Source: Methanoregulaceae archaeon (GTDB lineage Archaea > Halobacteriota > Methanomicrobia > Methanomicrobiales > Methanospirillaceae). Taken from it: a stretch of DNA of 7,475 nucleotides. Where the stretch lies: contig JAJRBP010000301.1 in the NCBI GenBank assembly GCA_028679405.1, positions 1 to 7,475 of the forward strand, written 5' to 3'. This document shows, one piece after another, positions 1 through 6,531 of this stretch; position 1 is the first letter of the stretch, and every line of letters begins with the position of its first letter. Both the position numbers and the translations under genes were made by a program. The notes beneath the pieces are model-generated. The model was not told the origin of the DNA and ran no database searches. It saw nothing but the letters and a program-made list of their open reading frames with translations.

Positions 1-709
1 GCTCCCCCGCGATCCCGAACGCTGCGAGGGCCGCCCCGGATGCGGTCACCCTGTCAGGGAAAACGGCCGAACACGCCCCGATGAGCGATGCCGCCATGCA
101 CCCGGTTCCCGAGATCGAGCCCATCAGGGAATGGCCGTTCCCGATGAGGAGCGTGTGCGTCCCGTCGCTCACCACGTCCTCCGGCCCACTCATCACGACA
201 GTCATCCCGGTCTGCCTGGCAAACCCCCTGGTAATTTCAACAGGATCCCCGGCTACCCCGAGGGAATCTACTCCCCGGACCCCGGCCTCGGCGCCGGCGA
301 GCACCCCTATCTCACCCGCGTTCCCCTTCAGGACGGAGATTTCGATCTTCTCCATAAGCTGTACGGCGGTGTCTGTCCGGTAACGCGTCGCACCTGCACC
401 TACGGGATCGAGGACCACCGGTATTCCCAGGTTATTTGCCGTCCGCCCGGCAAGGAGCATCGCTTTTACCTGTACCGGATCGAGGGTACCGATGTTCAGC
501 ACGAGCGCGCCTGCGTGCCTGAGCATCTCCCCGATATCTGCGGGCGCATGGGACATGACCGGCGCAGCCCCGATGCAGAGGGTGACGTTTGCGCAGTCGT
601 TCACCGTCACATAGTTCGTAATGTGGTGGACGAGCGGTCTCTTCTCCCGGACGGCACCGATAATGTCCGAAAAGATCGCAGCATTCCTCCGCTCTCCTCT
701 CTTGTCCAT
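1..709 (-). CDS. thiM: Hydroxyethylthiazole kinase ThiM (C-terminus cut by window edge)
   Basis: Phosphorylates 4-methyl-5-(2-hydroxyethyl)thiazole with ATP, the salvage step supplying the thiazole half of thiamine phosphate; cytosolic. I translated the reverse strand from ATG at 707-709; 236 codons are present and the frame runs open past base 1. Family hallmarks in order are [16 protein letters not shown] (residues 26-41), [10 protein letters not shown] in the thiazole pocket (49-58), [11 protein letters not shown] (99-109), LKGNAGEI (127-134) and the anion-hole motif GTGC at 201-204, whose Cys204 matches the conserved catalytic-site cysteine. ThiM is usually about 265-275 residues, so roughly 30 C-terminal residues lie outside the window. 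No strong Shine-Dalgarno precedes the ATG, which fits a leaderless or near-leaderless message. The gene is divergent from the acyl-CoA synthetase. A thiE or other thiamine gene may follow beyond the edge, but this is not visible. Confidence 0.95.
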   Translation of the reverse strand, partial: MDKRGERRNAAIFSDIIGAVREKRPLVHHITNYVTVNDCANVTLCIGAAPVMSHAPADIGEMLRHAGALVLNIGTLDPVQVKAMLLAGRTANNLGIPVVLDPVGAGATRYRTDTAVQLMEKIEISVLKGNAGEIGVLAGAEAGVRGVDSLGVAGDPVEITRGFARQTGMTVVMSGPEDVVSDGTHTLLIGNGHSLMGSISGTGCMAASLIGACSAVFPDRVTASGAALAAFGIAGE

Positions 710-734
710 GATATCATATGTACGAAGGACAGCC

Positions 735-742
735 GTTTAACC
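735..742 (-). promoter_or_regulatory. Weak candidate TATA box for thiM
   Basis: On the minus strand this reads GGTTAAAC. Its centre is about 29 bases upstream of the thiM ATG at 709, so a start site about 26 bases downstream of the box would give an almost leaderless transcript. That agrees with the lack of a Shine-Dalgarno. The match to the archaeal TATA consensus is modest. No thiamine-responsive riboswitch could fit in so short a leader, so any thiamine control would have to act on the promoter. Confidence 0.3.
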
Positions 743-899
743 TTCGCGATTATCGGTCTGATATCCCGCCGGACCCTGCCCCAAAAGCAGGATAATGCTG
801 GTCCACCACGCCCCCCCCATCGCACCACGTATTCCAGGATCCGATGAATCAACCGCCAGGAACAGGATATCCGGTCCAGGACCCTGGGAAATGAAGATG

Positions 900-931
900 T
901 TTATGCACATCGGGGACAAACGTTTCAGGAG
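900..931 (+). promoter_or_regulatory. Candidate promoter and ribosome binding site of the acyl-CoA synthetase
   Basis: TTTATGCA at 900-907 is a plausible archaeal TATA element, and AGGAG at 927-931 lies eight bases before the ATG at 940, a good Shine-Dalgarno that fixes the start. A transcription start about 26 bases past the TATA centre would fall inside or beside the AGGAG, so either the leader is very short or the true promoter lies further upstream. An 11-base palindrome (GGTCC-A-GGACC, 873-883) sits 16 bases before the TATA box, in a possible operator position. The rest of the 710-939 gap shows nothing else convincing; it includes a run of eight C at 811-818. Confidence 0.5.
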
Positions 932-939
932 TCAGGCCT

Positions 940-2496
940 ATGCCGAACGTGACCACCCTCCTTGATGCAAAGAGCGTACCCGAAGCAAAGGACGCCCTCA
1001 TATGCCCTTCTCGGGGAGAGATCTACAGCTACGGCCGGCTTCGCCGGGAGATGAACCGCGTTGCATCCGGCCTTGCCTCGGTGGGAGTACGCAGGGGGGA
1101 CCGGGTCTGTATCTACCTCGACAGCTCGCCCGAGTACCTGATCAGTTATTTCGCCATCTGGAGGATCGGCGCCGTGGCGGTCCCCACGAATATCGTCTAC
1201 AGGGGAAGGGAACTCCTCCACGCACTCACCGATGCCGGTGCTTCTGCTGTGATCACCGACCTGCCCGGTGCAGCGGTGCTCGCGGAGGTCCGGCCGGACG
1301 CCCCGGCACTTCAGGAGGTGATCACCGCAGGCGGGGTCTCTCGAGGGAGCACCCCATGGGAGGAATTCCCCGGCGCACCGGAATCCATGCGCGCTTCCGA
1401 TTGTGCGCTCGGCGACCTCTGCCATATCCAGTACACGGCCGGCACCACGGGGCGGCCGAAGGGTGCGATGCTCTCCCACGGCAACTGGATGTCGGCACTC
1501 GACGCAGAGAGGGAGGCACTCCGCCTCGTCCCGAGCGACATGTACCTCGGGATCTACCCGATGGGTCATGTCGGTATCTCGTGGGGACTCTCTGTCCTCC
1601 GGGCCGGGGGGACGTACGTGATGATGGAGCGGTTCAGCCTCGAGCGGTACCTCGAACTCGCCGAAACGTACAGGGTGACCGTGCTTGCCGGAATGCCCCC
1701 GGTCCTCCACTCCCTTGTCGAGAGCCCGCCCGGCACCGAGAGGTCGCTCTCCACAGCCCGGGCGGTGATCAGCGGCGGCGGTCCTCTCCTCCCCGCCATC
1801 TGGAAATCATTCGATGAACGGTTCGGGATCCCGGTGGCAAATGCCTACGGCCTGTCCGAGACGATAGTGGTGGGATCGGGCACCATGACGATTCCCGGGT
1901 ATCCGGACCTTACCCGGGGGTACAGAAGTGTCGGCGTCCCGGTCGGCTATACCGAGGTGAAGATCGTGGACAGCGCGGATCCGTCGGTCGAAATGTCCCC
2001 GGGCTGCGACGGAGAGATCGCCCTCCGCGGGCCTTCGGTTGCAGGCGGGTACTGGGGTCTTCCGGACGAGACCGCCTCGGTCTTCATCGGCGAGGGATGG
2101 TTCCTGACAGGGGATATCGGGTACCAGACCGAAGACGGGGTCCTGTTCATCACGGACCGGAAGAAGGACATGATCGTGATGTCGGGCTGGAAGATCTACC
2201 CGACCGAGGTGGAGAACGTCCTTGTCCAGCACCCGGACGTGGTGGATGCGGCGGTCTTCGGCTGCCCTGATGAACGGAGGGGGGAGGTCCCTGTCGCTGC
2301 CGTCGTCGGCGCACCGGGCTCGGCCCTGTCCGGGGAGACTGTCATTGCGTTCTGCCGCGAACGTCTCGCCGGGTACAAGGTCCCGCGGGAAGTTATCTTC
2401 TGTTCCGACCTTCCCAGGGTCCACGGATGGAAATTACTCAGAAAAAACCTCCGGGAGCAGTATTGCAATTGCCCGCGGCCCGGAGAAGGCTTATAA
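940..2496 (+). CDS. AMP-forming acyl-CoA synthetase / acid-CoA ligase (ANL superfamily)
   Basis: A 518-residue adenylate-forming enzyme that should activate a carboxylic acid with ATP to an acyl-AMP and pass it to CoA; cytosolic. Visible core motifs are the P-loop YTAGTTGRPKG (165-175), AYGLSET (302-308), LTGDIG (389-394) and the hinge region DRKKDMIVMSGWKIYP (406-421), which continues into a typical C-terminal domain with EVENVLVQHPDVVDAAVFG. The length is normal for the family and the start follows AGGAG at 927-931. The substrate cannot be read from the sequence. Medium- or long-chain fatty acid-CoA ligase is the usual label, but aryl or branched acids are equally possible. Oddity: the C-terminal catalytic lysine motif, normally (T/S)-G-K-(I/L)-LRR, here reads HGWKLLRK (495-502), with the lysine kept at 498 and a tryptophan between Gly and Lys. 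A promoter for the next gene overlaps its stop codon. Confidence 0.92.
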   Translation: MPNVTTLLDAKSVPEAKDALICPSRGEIYSYGRLRREMNRVASGLASVGVRRGDRVCIYLDSSPEYLISYFAIWRIGAVAVPTNIVYRGRELLHALTDAGASAVITDLPGAAVLAEVRPDAPALQEVITAGGVSRGSTPWEEFPGAPESMRASDCALGDLCHIQYTAGTTGRPKGAMLSHGNWMSALDAEREALRLVPSDMYLGIYPMGHVGISWGLSVLRAGGTYVMMERFSLERYLELAETYRVTVLAGMPPVLHSLVESPPGTERSLSTARAVISGGGPLLPAIWKSFDERFGIPVANAYGLSETIVVGSGTMTIPGYPDLTRGYRSVGVPVGYTEVKIVDSADPSVEMSPGCDGEIALRGPSVAGGYWGLPDETASVFIGEGWFLTGDIGYQTEDGVLFITDRKKDMIVMSGWKIYPTEVENVLVQHPDVVDAAVFGCPDERRGEVPVAAVVGAPGSALSGETVIAFCRERLAGYKVPREVIFCSDLPRVHGWKLLRKNLREQYCNCPRPGEGL

Positions 2497-2498
2497 AG
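2490..2498 (+). promoter_or_regulatory. TATA box overlapping the ligase stop codon
   Basis: CTTATAAAG is a near-consensus archaeal TATA box, and its TAA (2494-2496) is also the stop codon of the acyl-CoA synthetase. A start site about 26 bases past the box centre falls near 2520, just at the Shine-Dalgarno of the following gene. This would give a leader of about 13 bases. The downstream gene can therefore be transcribed on its own as well as by read-through. Confidence 0.6.
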
Positions 2499-2519
2499 GC
2501 ACATAAGCATATATCTGCA

Positions 2520-2525
2520 GGAGGT
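2520..2525 (+). promoter_or_regulatory. Shine-Dalgarno that selects a CTG start codon
   Basis: GGAGGT is a perfect Shine-Dalgarno. Seven bases downstream is CTG at 2533-2535, in frame with the RAD55-like gene. The frame is open only back to 2497, after the in-frame TAA at 2494-2496, and contains no ATG, GTG or TTG before GTG at 2620. That downstream start would delete the N-terminal strand and the GISGLD motif and has no comparable ribosome binding site. Confidence 0.75.
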
Positions 2526-2532
2526 TTTCGCC

Positions 2533-3117
2533 CTGGCAGGAAAGGACAAGCGGGCGACCGGAATCTCGGGACTTGACCAGACCCTGGAGGGGGGGTTTCC
2601 GGCCGGTACCTGCATCGTCGTGATGGGGAGCCCGCTCTCCGGAATTGACCATATGGCACGTCAGTTCTGGAAGGTCGACGGCGAGGAGGGGACCTACCTG
2701 ATGCTCGATTCAGATATCGAGCCTGGCATGACGGATGCAAAGGGGCTTGACCCCGGAAAGATCCAGGAGCTCTTCAAAGGAGAACGCGTGGTCGTGGACT
2801 CGATCTCGTCGATCATCCTCTCCCACGGGATCGAGACGGCCCTCAGGTGCCTGATTGCCGGGAAAGACCTGGTTACCGCCAGCAACGCAAATATCATGTT
2901 CACCTGTTATGCCGACCTGCATTCCCCGCTTGAGACGATCAAGCTCATGCGCACGTCAGACATTTTCATCGAACTCAAGGAGGTGATCTTCATGAACGAG
3001 ATCGAACGCCAGCTCGCGGTGCACAAGATGCGGAAAGGGGCGGTCCCGAGGCGGCTGATACCGTTCCTGATCACCGAGAAAGGGATCGAGCTGTCCACGA
3101 CCTCACGCGTCGTCTGA
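2533..3117 (+). CDS. RAD55/KaiC-like RecA-fold protein with degenerate Walker A
   Basis: A 194-residue RecA-superfamily protein resembling archaeal RAD55/KaiC/GvpD-type ATPases; its exact role is unknown. The N-terminus has the family signature ATGISGLDQTLEGGFPAG (8-25), followed by a strand and the P-loop position. There canonical GPPGSGKT reads GSPLSGID (32-39), so the lysine and the Mg-coordinating Thr are lost. The Walker B strand RVVVDS (85-90) keeps Asp89. The protein ends with strands and a basic stretch (HKMRKGAVPRR, 164-174) like the end of a RecA core. At 194 residues it is shorter than a typical single KaiC domain. The start is CTG, chosen because GGAGGT sits seven bases upstream and the family motif lies before the first GTG/ATG (2620/2623). 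It follows the ligase by 36 bases and overlaps the convergent methionine synthase by 15. A non-hydrolysing regulatory or scaffold role is inferred. Confidence 0.8.
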   Translation: MAGKDKRATGISGLDQTLEGGFPAGTCIVVMGSPLSGIDHMARQFWKVDGEEGTYLMLDSDIEPGMTDAKGLDPGKIQELFKGERVVVDSISSIILSHGIETALRCLIAGKDLVTASNANIMFTCYADLHSPLETIKLMRTSDIFIELKEVIFMNEIERQLAVHKMRKGAVPRRLIPFLITEKGIELSTTSRVV

Positions 3118-4014
3118 AAGAGAGGACCGGACCCGCCGCGTGGCCCTGACCATGTGGGAGAGTTTTCCGAAAGCCGCCTCACGGGTGAGCATCCGGAGGC
3201 CGCAGTCCGGGTCGATGAGCATCCGTTCGTGACCGAGCCGGTCGATACCACGCTCGATCCGTGCTACGATAACATCCTCTGTCTCCACCACGGGATCTGC
3301 CGAGTCGACGCACCCGTACCCGACCATTTTGTCTCCCAGGTCCGCATCCGAGACGATCTCGAGGTTCTCAGGCGACCTGGCGAACTCGAAGTCGAGGACG
3401 TCCACGGGCATCTTCCTGGCCGCATCGATCACGGAAGACAGGTCCCCGCAGATATGCAGGCAGAGCGGGACCGAGAGGGACGAGGCGATAAGTGCGAGCG
3501 CCTCTCCTGCCCGCACCGGGTCCGCCGCACCGGTGGAGAGGATGGGTTCGTCGATCTGGAGCATGAAGACCCCTGCCTTCTCGAGTGCCCTCGCCTCAGG
3601 TACGAGCGCCTTTGCGAGGTCTGTCGCAAGTTCCTCCCTGTCCCGGTACGCATGGGTCGAGAGGTGAAGGGCATGCGAGAGGGTGGTGGGACCGGTGATG
3701 ATCCCCTTGACCCACCGGTGGCGGCTTATTGCATACCTGGTATCCCCTGCCGTGATCTGCGATGCCGCCGGGTGGACCTGCCCGATGACCTCCTGCCCCT
3801 TGATCCCCGGGAGGTGGGAGGTGAAGGCCCGGACCATGTCGCCTCTTACCTGGCCGTCGGAGATGATGTCGATCCCTGCCTTTACCTGGTCGGCAACGGC
3901 ATTCTTCATCGCGCGGCCAAGGGGGTCGATGAGAGAGAACTTCCCTTTTTCCCCGACCGGGTAGCTCCCGACCACGGTCGTCGGGAGGACGGTCCCGGCG
4001 AGATCAGGTCTCAT
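3103..4014 (-). CDS. Cobalamin-independent-type methionine synthase, short archaeal MetE-like form
   Basis: Should transfer a methyl group to homocysteine, giving methionine; cytosolic. The 303-residue chain matches only the C-terminal catalytic barrel of MetE, as in archaeal core enzymes (Mes-type), which lack the folate-binding N-terminal half and are thought to take methyl groups from corrinoid proteins or other donors. All four zinc ligands are visible: His187 and Cys189 in LHICGD, Glu210 in DFEFARS and Cys271 in DPDCGL. The homocysteine-contacting motif QIDEP is at 153-157 and the N-terminal VGSYP at 15-19. The ATG overlaps the aspS stop as ATGA (4011-4014), implying translational coupling in an operon. 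The 3' end overlaps the convergent RAD55-like gene by 15 bases. The methyl donor cannot be told from the sequence. Confidence 0.9.
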   Translation of the reverse strand: MRPDLAGTVLPTTVVGSYPVGEKGKFSLIDPLGRAMKNAVADQVKAGIDIISDGQVRGDMVRAFTSHLPGIKGQEVIGQVHPAASQITAGDTRYAISRHRWVKGIITGPTTLSHALHLSTHAYRDREELATDLAKALVPEARALEKAGVFMLQIDEPILSTGAADPVRAGEALALIASSLSVPLCLHICGDLSSVIDAARKMPVDVLDFEFARSPENLEIVSDADLGDKMVGYGCVDSADPVVETEDVIVARIERGIDRLGHERMLIDPDCGLRMLTREAAFGKLSHMVRATRRVRSSLSDDA

Positions 4015-5303
4015 GGCACGAGCCGGTGCCGGTCCCTCGGGAAGAGCACCGCCTCCCTGATGTTCTGGAGCCCAAGCATTGTCATCACGAGCCGCTCAGC
4101 CCCAAGACCCCAGCCGGAATGGGGCGGCATGCCATACCGGAACGGGGTAAGGTAGAACTCGAAACTCTCGGCCGAGAGGCCTTTCGACCGTATCTGGTGG
4201 ACGAGAAGGTTGTGCTGGTGGATCCGCTGCGAACCGCTCGCAAGCTCCATCCTCGGGTGCATCAGGTCGAACGCATTGGAGACCTTCGGGTCGGCTTCAG
4301 ATGGCATCGCATAATATGGCTTGATCAGGGTGGGCCAGTCGACGATGAAGTAATGCGACCCCATCTCCTCCCCGATCGCCTTCTCGGCAACGGTCCCGAT
4401 ATCGTCGCCGTACGCGATCTTCTCCCCCGATTTTGCAGCGGCGATCTCGATCGCCTTCGCATAGGGGAGTCTTGGGAACGGCGCTTTCGGGACCTCGAAA
4501 CCTGAGATCTCCATCTGGGCGAGCTGGTCGCTGCAGGATTCCGCCACCGTGGAATAGCAGTGGATGACCAGCTCCTCGAGGAGCGCCATGACCTCGAGGT
4601 GATCCGCAAAAGAGACCTCGACATCGATCGAGGTCGCCTCGTTCAGGTGTTTCGTGGTATTGTGCTCTTCGGCCCGGAAGATCGGCCCGATCTCGAAGAC
4701 CTTCTCGAAACCCGCAGCCATGAGCATCTGCTTGTAGAGTTGCGGGCTCTGGTTGAGGAATGCCTCGCGGTCGAAGTAGGCGATCGGGAAAAGCTCGGTC
4801 CCTCCCTCCGTTGCCGCCGCGACCACCTTGGGCGTCGTGATATTGATAAATCCCCTGGCATGGAGGAACTCGCTCACCGCCCTGATCACGGTGCTCCGTA
4901 TCTGGAAGACCGCGGCTACCCGCGGCCGCCTTGCGTCCAGGAATCTCGAATCAAGCCTGGTGTCGAGCTCGGCGGGGACCTTCTCGACCACGTCGAGCGG
5001 CATGGGACTCGCGCTCTGGCTGATGATCTCGATACTCTCCGGGACGAGTTCCCTCCCGCCGGGGGCTTTCTCTATCGCCTTGACCGTTCCGGTCACCCGG
5101 ACGACGGACTCACGGGAGACCTCCCGCACCGCCTCGAGGACGAGCGGCGATGCCTTTTTCTTCGGGATGGTGACCTGGATGATACCGGTCCTGTCCCGGA
5201 TCAGGAGAAAAACGAGCCCTCCGAGGTCCCGGATCTCATGGACCCAGCCGGCAATTTCTGCCGTGGAGCTCTCCGGGGTGACCGCACGAATCGGTGTCCG
5301 CAT
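4011..5303 (-). CDS. aspS: Aspartyl-tRNA synthetase, archaeal type, probably non-discriminating (Asp/Asn)
   Basis: Class IIb synthetase that charges tRNA-Asp with aspartate. The 430 residues comprise an N-terminal OB-fold anticodon domain (about 1-100) and a catalytic domain. Visible landmarks are TEGGTELFPIAYF (165-177), FLNQSPQLYKQ (182-192), motif 2 FEIGPIFRAEEH with Arg210, and motif 3 GWGLGAERL (398-406) with Arg404; the chain ends FPRDRHRLVP. His22 in GWVHEIRDLGG and Pro81 in KAPGGRE match the His/Pro pair that marks non-discriminating AspRS, as in Methanothermobacter, rather than the Trp/Lys of discriminating archaeal enzymes. It probably also makes Asp-tRNA-Asn for the GatCAB amidotransferase. 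I chose ATG at 5301-5303 over an in-frame ATG at 5363 because the TATA box at 5341-5350 lies between them, the family starts near here, and the extra 20 residues do not look like AspRS. Confidence 0.96.
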   Translation of the reverse strand: MRTPIRAVTPESSTAEIAGWVHEIRDLGGLVFLLIRDRTGIIQVTIPKKKASPLVLEAVREVSRESVVRVTGTVKAIEKAPGGRELVPESIEIISQSASPMPLDVVEKVPAELDTRLDSRFLDARRPRVAAVFQIRSTVIRAVSEFLHARGFINITTPKVVAAATEGGTELFPIAYFDREAFLNQSPQLYKQMLMAAGFEKVFEIGPIFRAEEHNTTKHLNEATSIDVEVSFADHLEVMALLEELVIHCYSTVAESCSDQLAQMEISGFEVPKAPFPRLPYAKAIEIAAAKSGEKIAYGDDIGTVAEKAIGEEMGSHYFIVDWPTLIKPYYAMPSEADPKVSNAFDLMHPRMELASGSQRIHQHNLLVHQIRSKGLSAESFEFYLTPFRYGMPPHSGWGLGAERLVMTMLGLQNIREAVLFPRDRHRLVP

Positions 5304-5340
5304 AACAAATCCTGTACCTTTGGGCCAGCAGATGTAATGG

Positions 5341-5350
5341 TTTTTATGCA
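5341..5350 (-). promoter_or_regulatory. TATA box of the aspS-methionine synthase operon
   Basis: On the minus strand this reads TGCATAAAAA. A start site about 26 bases from its centre falls near 5319, giving a 16-base leader before the ATG at 5303. The leader has only weak Shine-Dalgarno matches (two AGG triplets). The box lies in the 81-base gap between aspS and the upstream unknown gene, so aspS and the methionine synthase probably form their own transcription unit. Confidence 0.55.
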
Positions 5351-5384
5351 AAGGTCCGGGCACGCAGGGGAAGGAGGTGGGTCC

Positions 5385-6362
5385 TCACTCAGAGAATATC
5401 TCGATGAGGGCGTCCCGCTCGATCTCTTCAGTCCGGGCCATCATCTCCCGGAGTTTCTCCGGGTGCTCCCAGCGGAACCAGTCCTGCATCGCGGTCATCG
5501 TCAGCCACCGCGCGATCACCCCGTTCCCGTTCCTGAATACTTCCCGGTAGTATGCCTCGTCCGGCGTCCGTTCGAAGTCGACGGTCAGGCTGAGCTTCAG
5601 GATGTTCGTCATCGCGTCCCCGACCTGCTTGGTATGGGCCCAGGTGGAACGGCTCCAGCGGTGGTCCATCATCTGCCGCATGTCGAGCGTCTTGAACTGC
5701 TGGAGCTCGGGGATATTGATCACCGGGTTTAACTTGAACTCGGAGAGGATATACGCAAGGATCGTGTCCCTCGCGTAAAAGACCGAGTTCCTCATCACGA
5801 AATACCGGTGGGGGATCTCGGACTGCATGGACTCGAGACTGTGCATGTCTCGCATGCTCTCCTTCAGGAGATAGTACACCTGCGCGTTCCGGAACGACGG
5901 AATCTTCTTGCCGATGACGATGTCCGCGAGCAGTGCCCAGGTGACATCGGTAAAGGTCTCCCTGAAGAGGGAGAAAAGATAGAAGAGCGTGCTCGCAGGT
6001 TTCTCGAACAGGAGGTGCTGGGTGGACTCGTCCTTCATGTAGTCTTGGTAGATCTGTTTCATGCCGACGGCTGCCGATTCCCGGTCGAAGGAGAGCACCA
6101 GCAGATCATGGTTCTTTTCAGCCACCCCGTAGAAGAGGAGTTCGAGGCAGCGTTTTCCGATGATATAGTCCTTGAGAAGCCCCCTGACCGACGAGGGAAA
6201 TATAATCTGCGTGGTGTCTGCGCCGGTGTGGTACCGGTCGACCAGCCGCCCCTGGAAAGGTGCATCATCCTTCCTGATGAGGGTGATCTCTGACCCGGTA
6301 AGGCCCTCCGTGACCTCGATCAGTTCCCGAAGGTCTGGTGAGAGATGAAATTCACCGATCAT
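5385..6362 (-). CDS. Conserved-looking protein of unknown function, 325 residues
   Basis: I do not recognise a named family with confidence. The protein is soluble in character, with no signal peptide or clear membrane segment, and mostly helical in appearance after an N-terminal alpha/beta part (about 1-95: GSEITLIRKDD, TTQIIFPSS, LLVLSFD). It is rich in aromatics and methionine towards the C-terminus (RWLTMTAMQDWFRWEHP, 285-301). The segment SVRGLLKDYIIGKRCLELL (58-76) sits where an IrrE/ImmA-like zincin would carry HExxH, but no HExxH is present, so a peptidase role is not supported. The start ATG has GGAG eight bases upstream (plus-strand 6371-6374). A nested inverted repeat and a candidate promoter lie upstream. 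The gene ends 81 bases before the aspS start, and base composition resembles its neighbours. It may be a methanogen-restricted family; that is inference. Confidence 0.85.
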   Translation of the reverse strand: MIGEFHLSPDLRELIEVTEGLTGSEITLIRKDDAPFQGRLVDRYHTGADTTQIIFPSSVRGLLKDYIIGKRCLELLFYGVAEKNHDLLVLSFDRESAAVGMKQIYQDYMKDESTQHLLFEKPASTLFYLFSLFRETFTDVTWALLADIVIGKKIPSFRNAQVYYLLKESMRDMHSLESMQSEIPHRYFVMRNSVFYARDTILAYILSEFKLNPVINIPELQQFKTLDMRQMMDHRWSRSTWAHTKQVGDAMTNILKLSLTVDFERTPDEAYYREVFRNGNGVIARWLTMTAMQDWFRWEHPEKLREMMARTEEIERDALIEIFSE

Positions 6363-6381
6363 GCCACGTTCTCCAGGAGGT

Positions 6382-6430
6382 CAGGTGTCCACACGACTTC
6401 CCGGCTGTTCCGGGACAGCCGCAACACCTG
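6382..6430. repeat. Nested inverted repeat in the leader of the unknown gene
   Basis: The inner arms CGGCTGT (6402-6408) and ACAGCCG (6415-6421) are perfectly complementary around TCCGGG, and the whole 20-base element is 18/20 self-complementary. Outer arms CAGGTGT (6382-6388) and ACACCTG (6424-6430) are also perfectly complementary. The left gap between inner and outer arms is 13 bases and the right gap is 2, so a folded RNA would have an asymmetric bulge. The element lies 20-68 bases upstream of the ATG at 6362. It could be a dimeric regulator's operator or an RNA stem-loop in the leader. Confidence 0.6.
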
Positions 6431-6503
6431 CCACTCTCGTGTGATCTTATCCGCTCTCCCATATCAGGTATGCGGAGTACCGGGTTGACAGTCCTGTGCG
6501 ACC

Positions 6504-6525
6504 TTTTAATTTTACCTCAGTGAGG
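6504..6525 (-). promoter_or_regulatory. Candidate promoter with adjacent palindrome for the unknown gene
   Basis: On the minus strand the AT-rich run TAAAATTAAAA (6504-6514) is directly preceded by the palindrome CCTCA-C-TGAGG (6515-6525), in the position of the archaeal BRE. A start site near 6482-6485 would give a leader of about 120 bases that contains the nested inverted repeat at 6382-6430. The AT tract is TATA-like but not a strict consensus, and other weak boxes exist nearby. Confidence 0.4.
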
Positions 6526-6531
6526 ATGCAG

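Noticed and set aside
710..760. TPP riboswitch in front of thiM
   Set aside because: No thi-box-like conserved segments seen, and the probable leader is too short to hold one.
131..847. Plus-strand open frame of 238 codons
   Set aside because: Antisense to thiM, whose full set of motifs is on the minus strand; the plus-strand product is Pro/Arg/His-rich with no family resemblance.
710..872. GATATC occurring three times in the thiM-ligase gap
   Set aside because: The hexamer also occurs inside genes here (for example near 2112), spacing is irregular, and chance is enough.
737..919. Minus-strand 60-codon frame in the thiM-ligase gap
   Set aside because: Needs a TTG start, has no ribosome site, and overlaps the promoter region of the ligase; nothing recognisable in the product.
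925..1710. Minus-strand 261-codon frame inside the acyl-CoA synthetase
   Set aside because: Shadow of a GC-rich gene; composition dominated by His, Arg, Pro and Asp, with no motifs.
3154..4155. Plus-strand 333-codon frame across the methionine synthase
   Set aside because: Antisense to a gene with all zinc ligands intact; shadow frame.
5304..5363. Upstream ATG adding 20 residues to AspRS
   Set aside because: It lies upstream of the TATA box at 5341-5350 and the added residues do not match the family.
4560..5732. Plus-strand 390-codon frame
   Set aside because: Antisense to aspS and the unknown gene; long only because stop codons are rare at this GC content.
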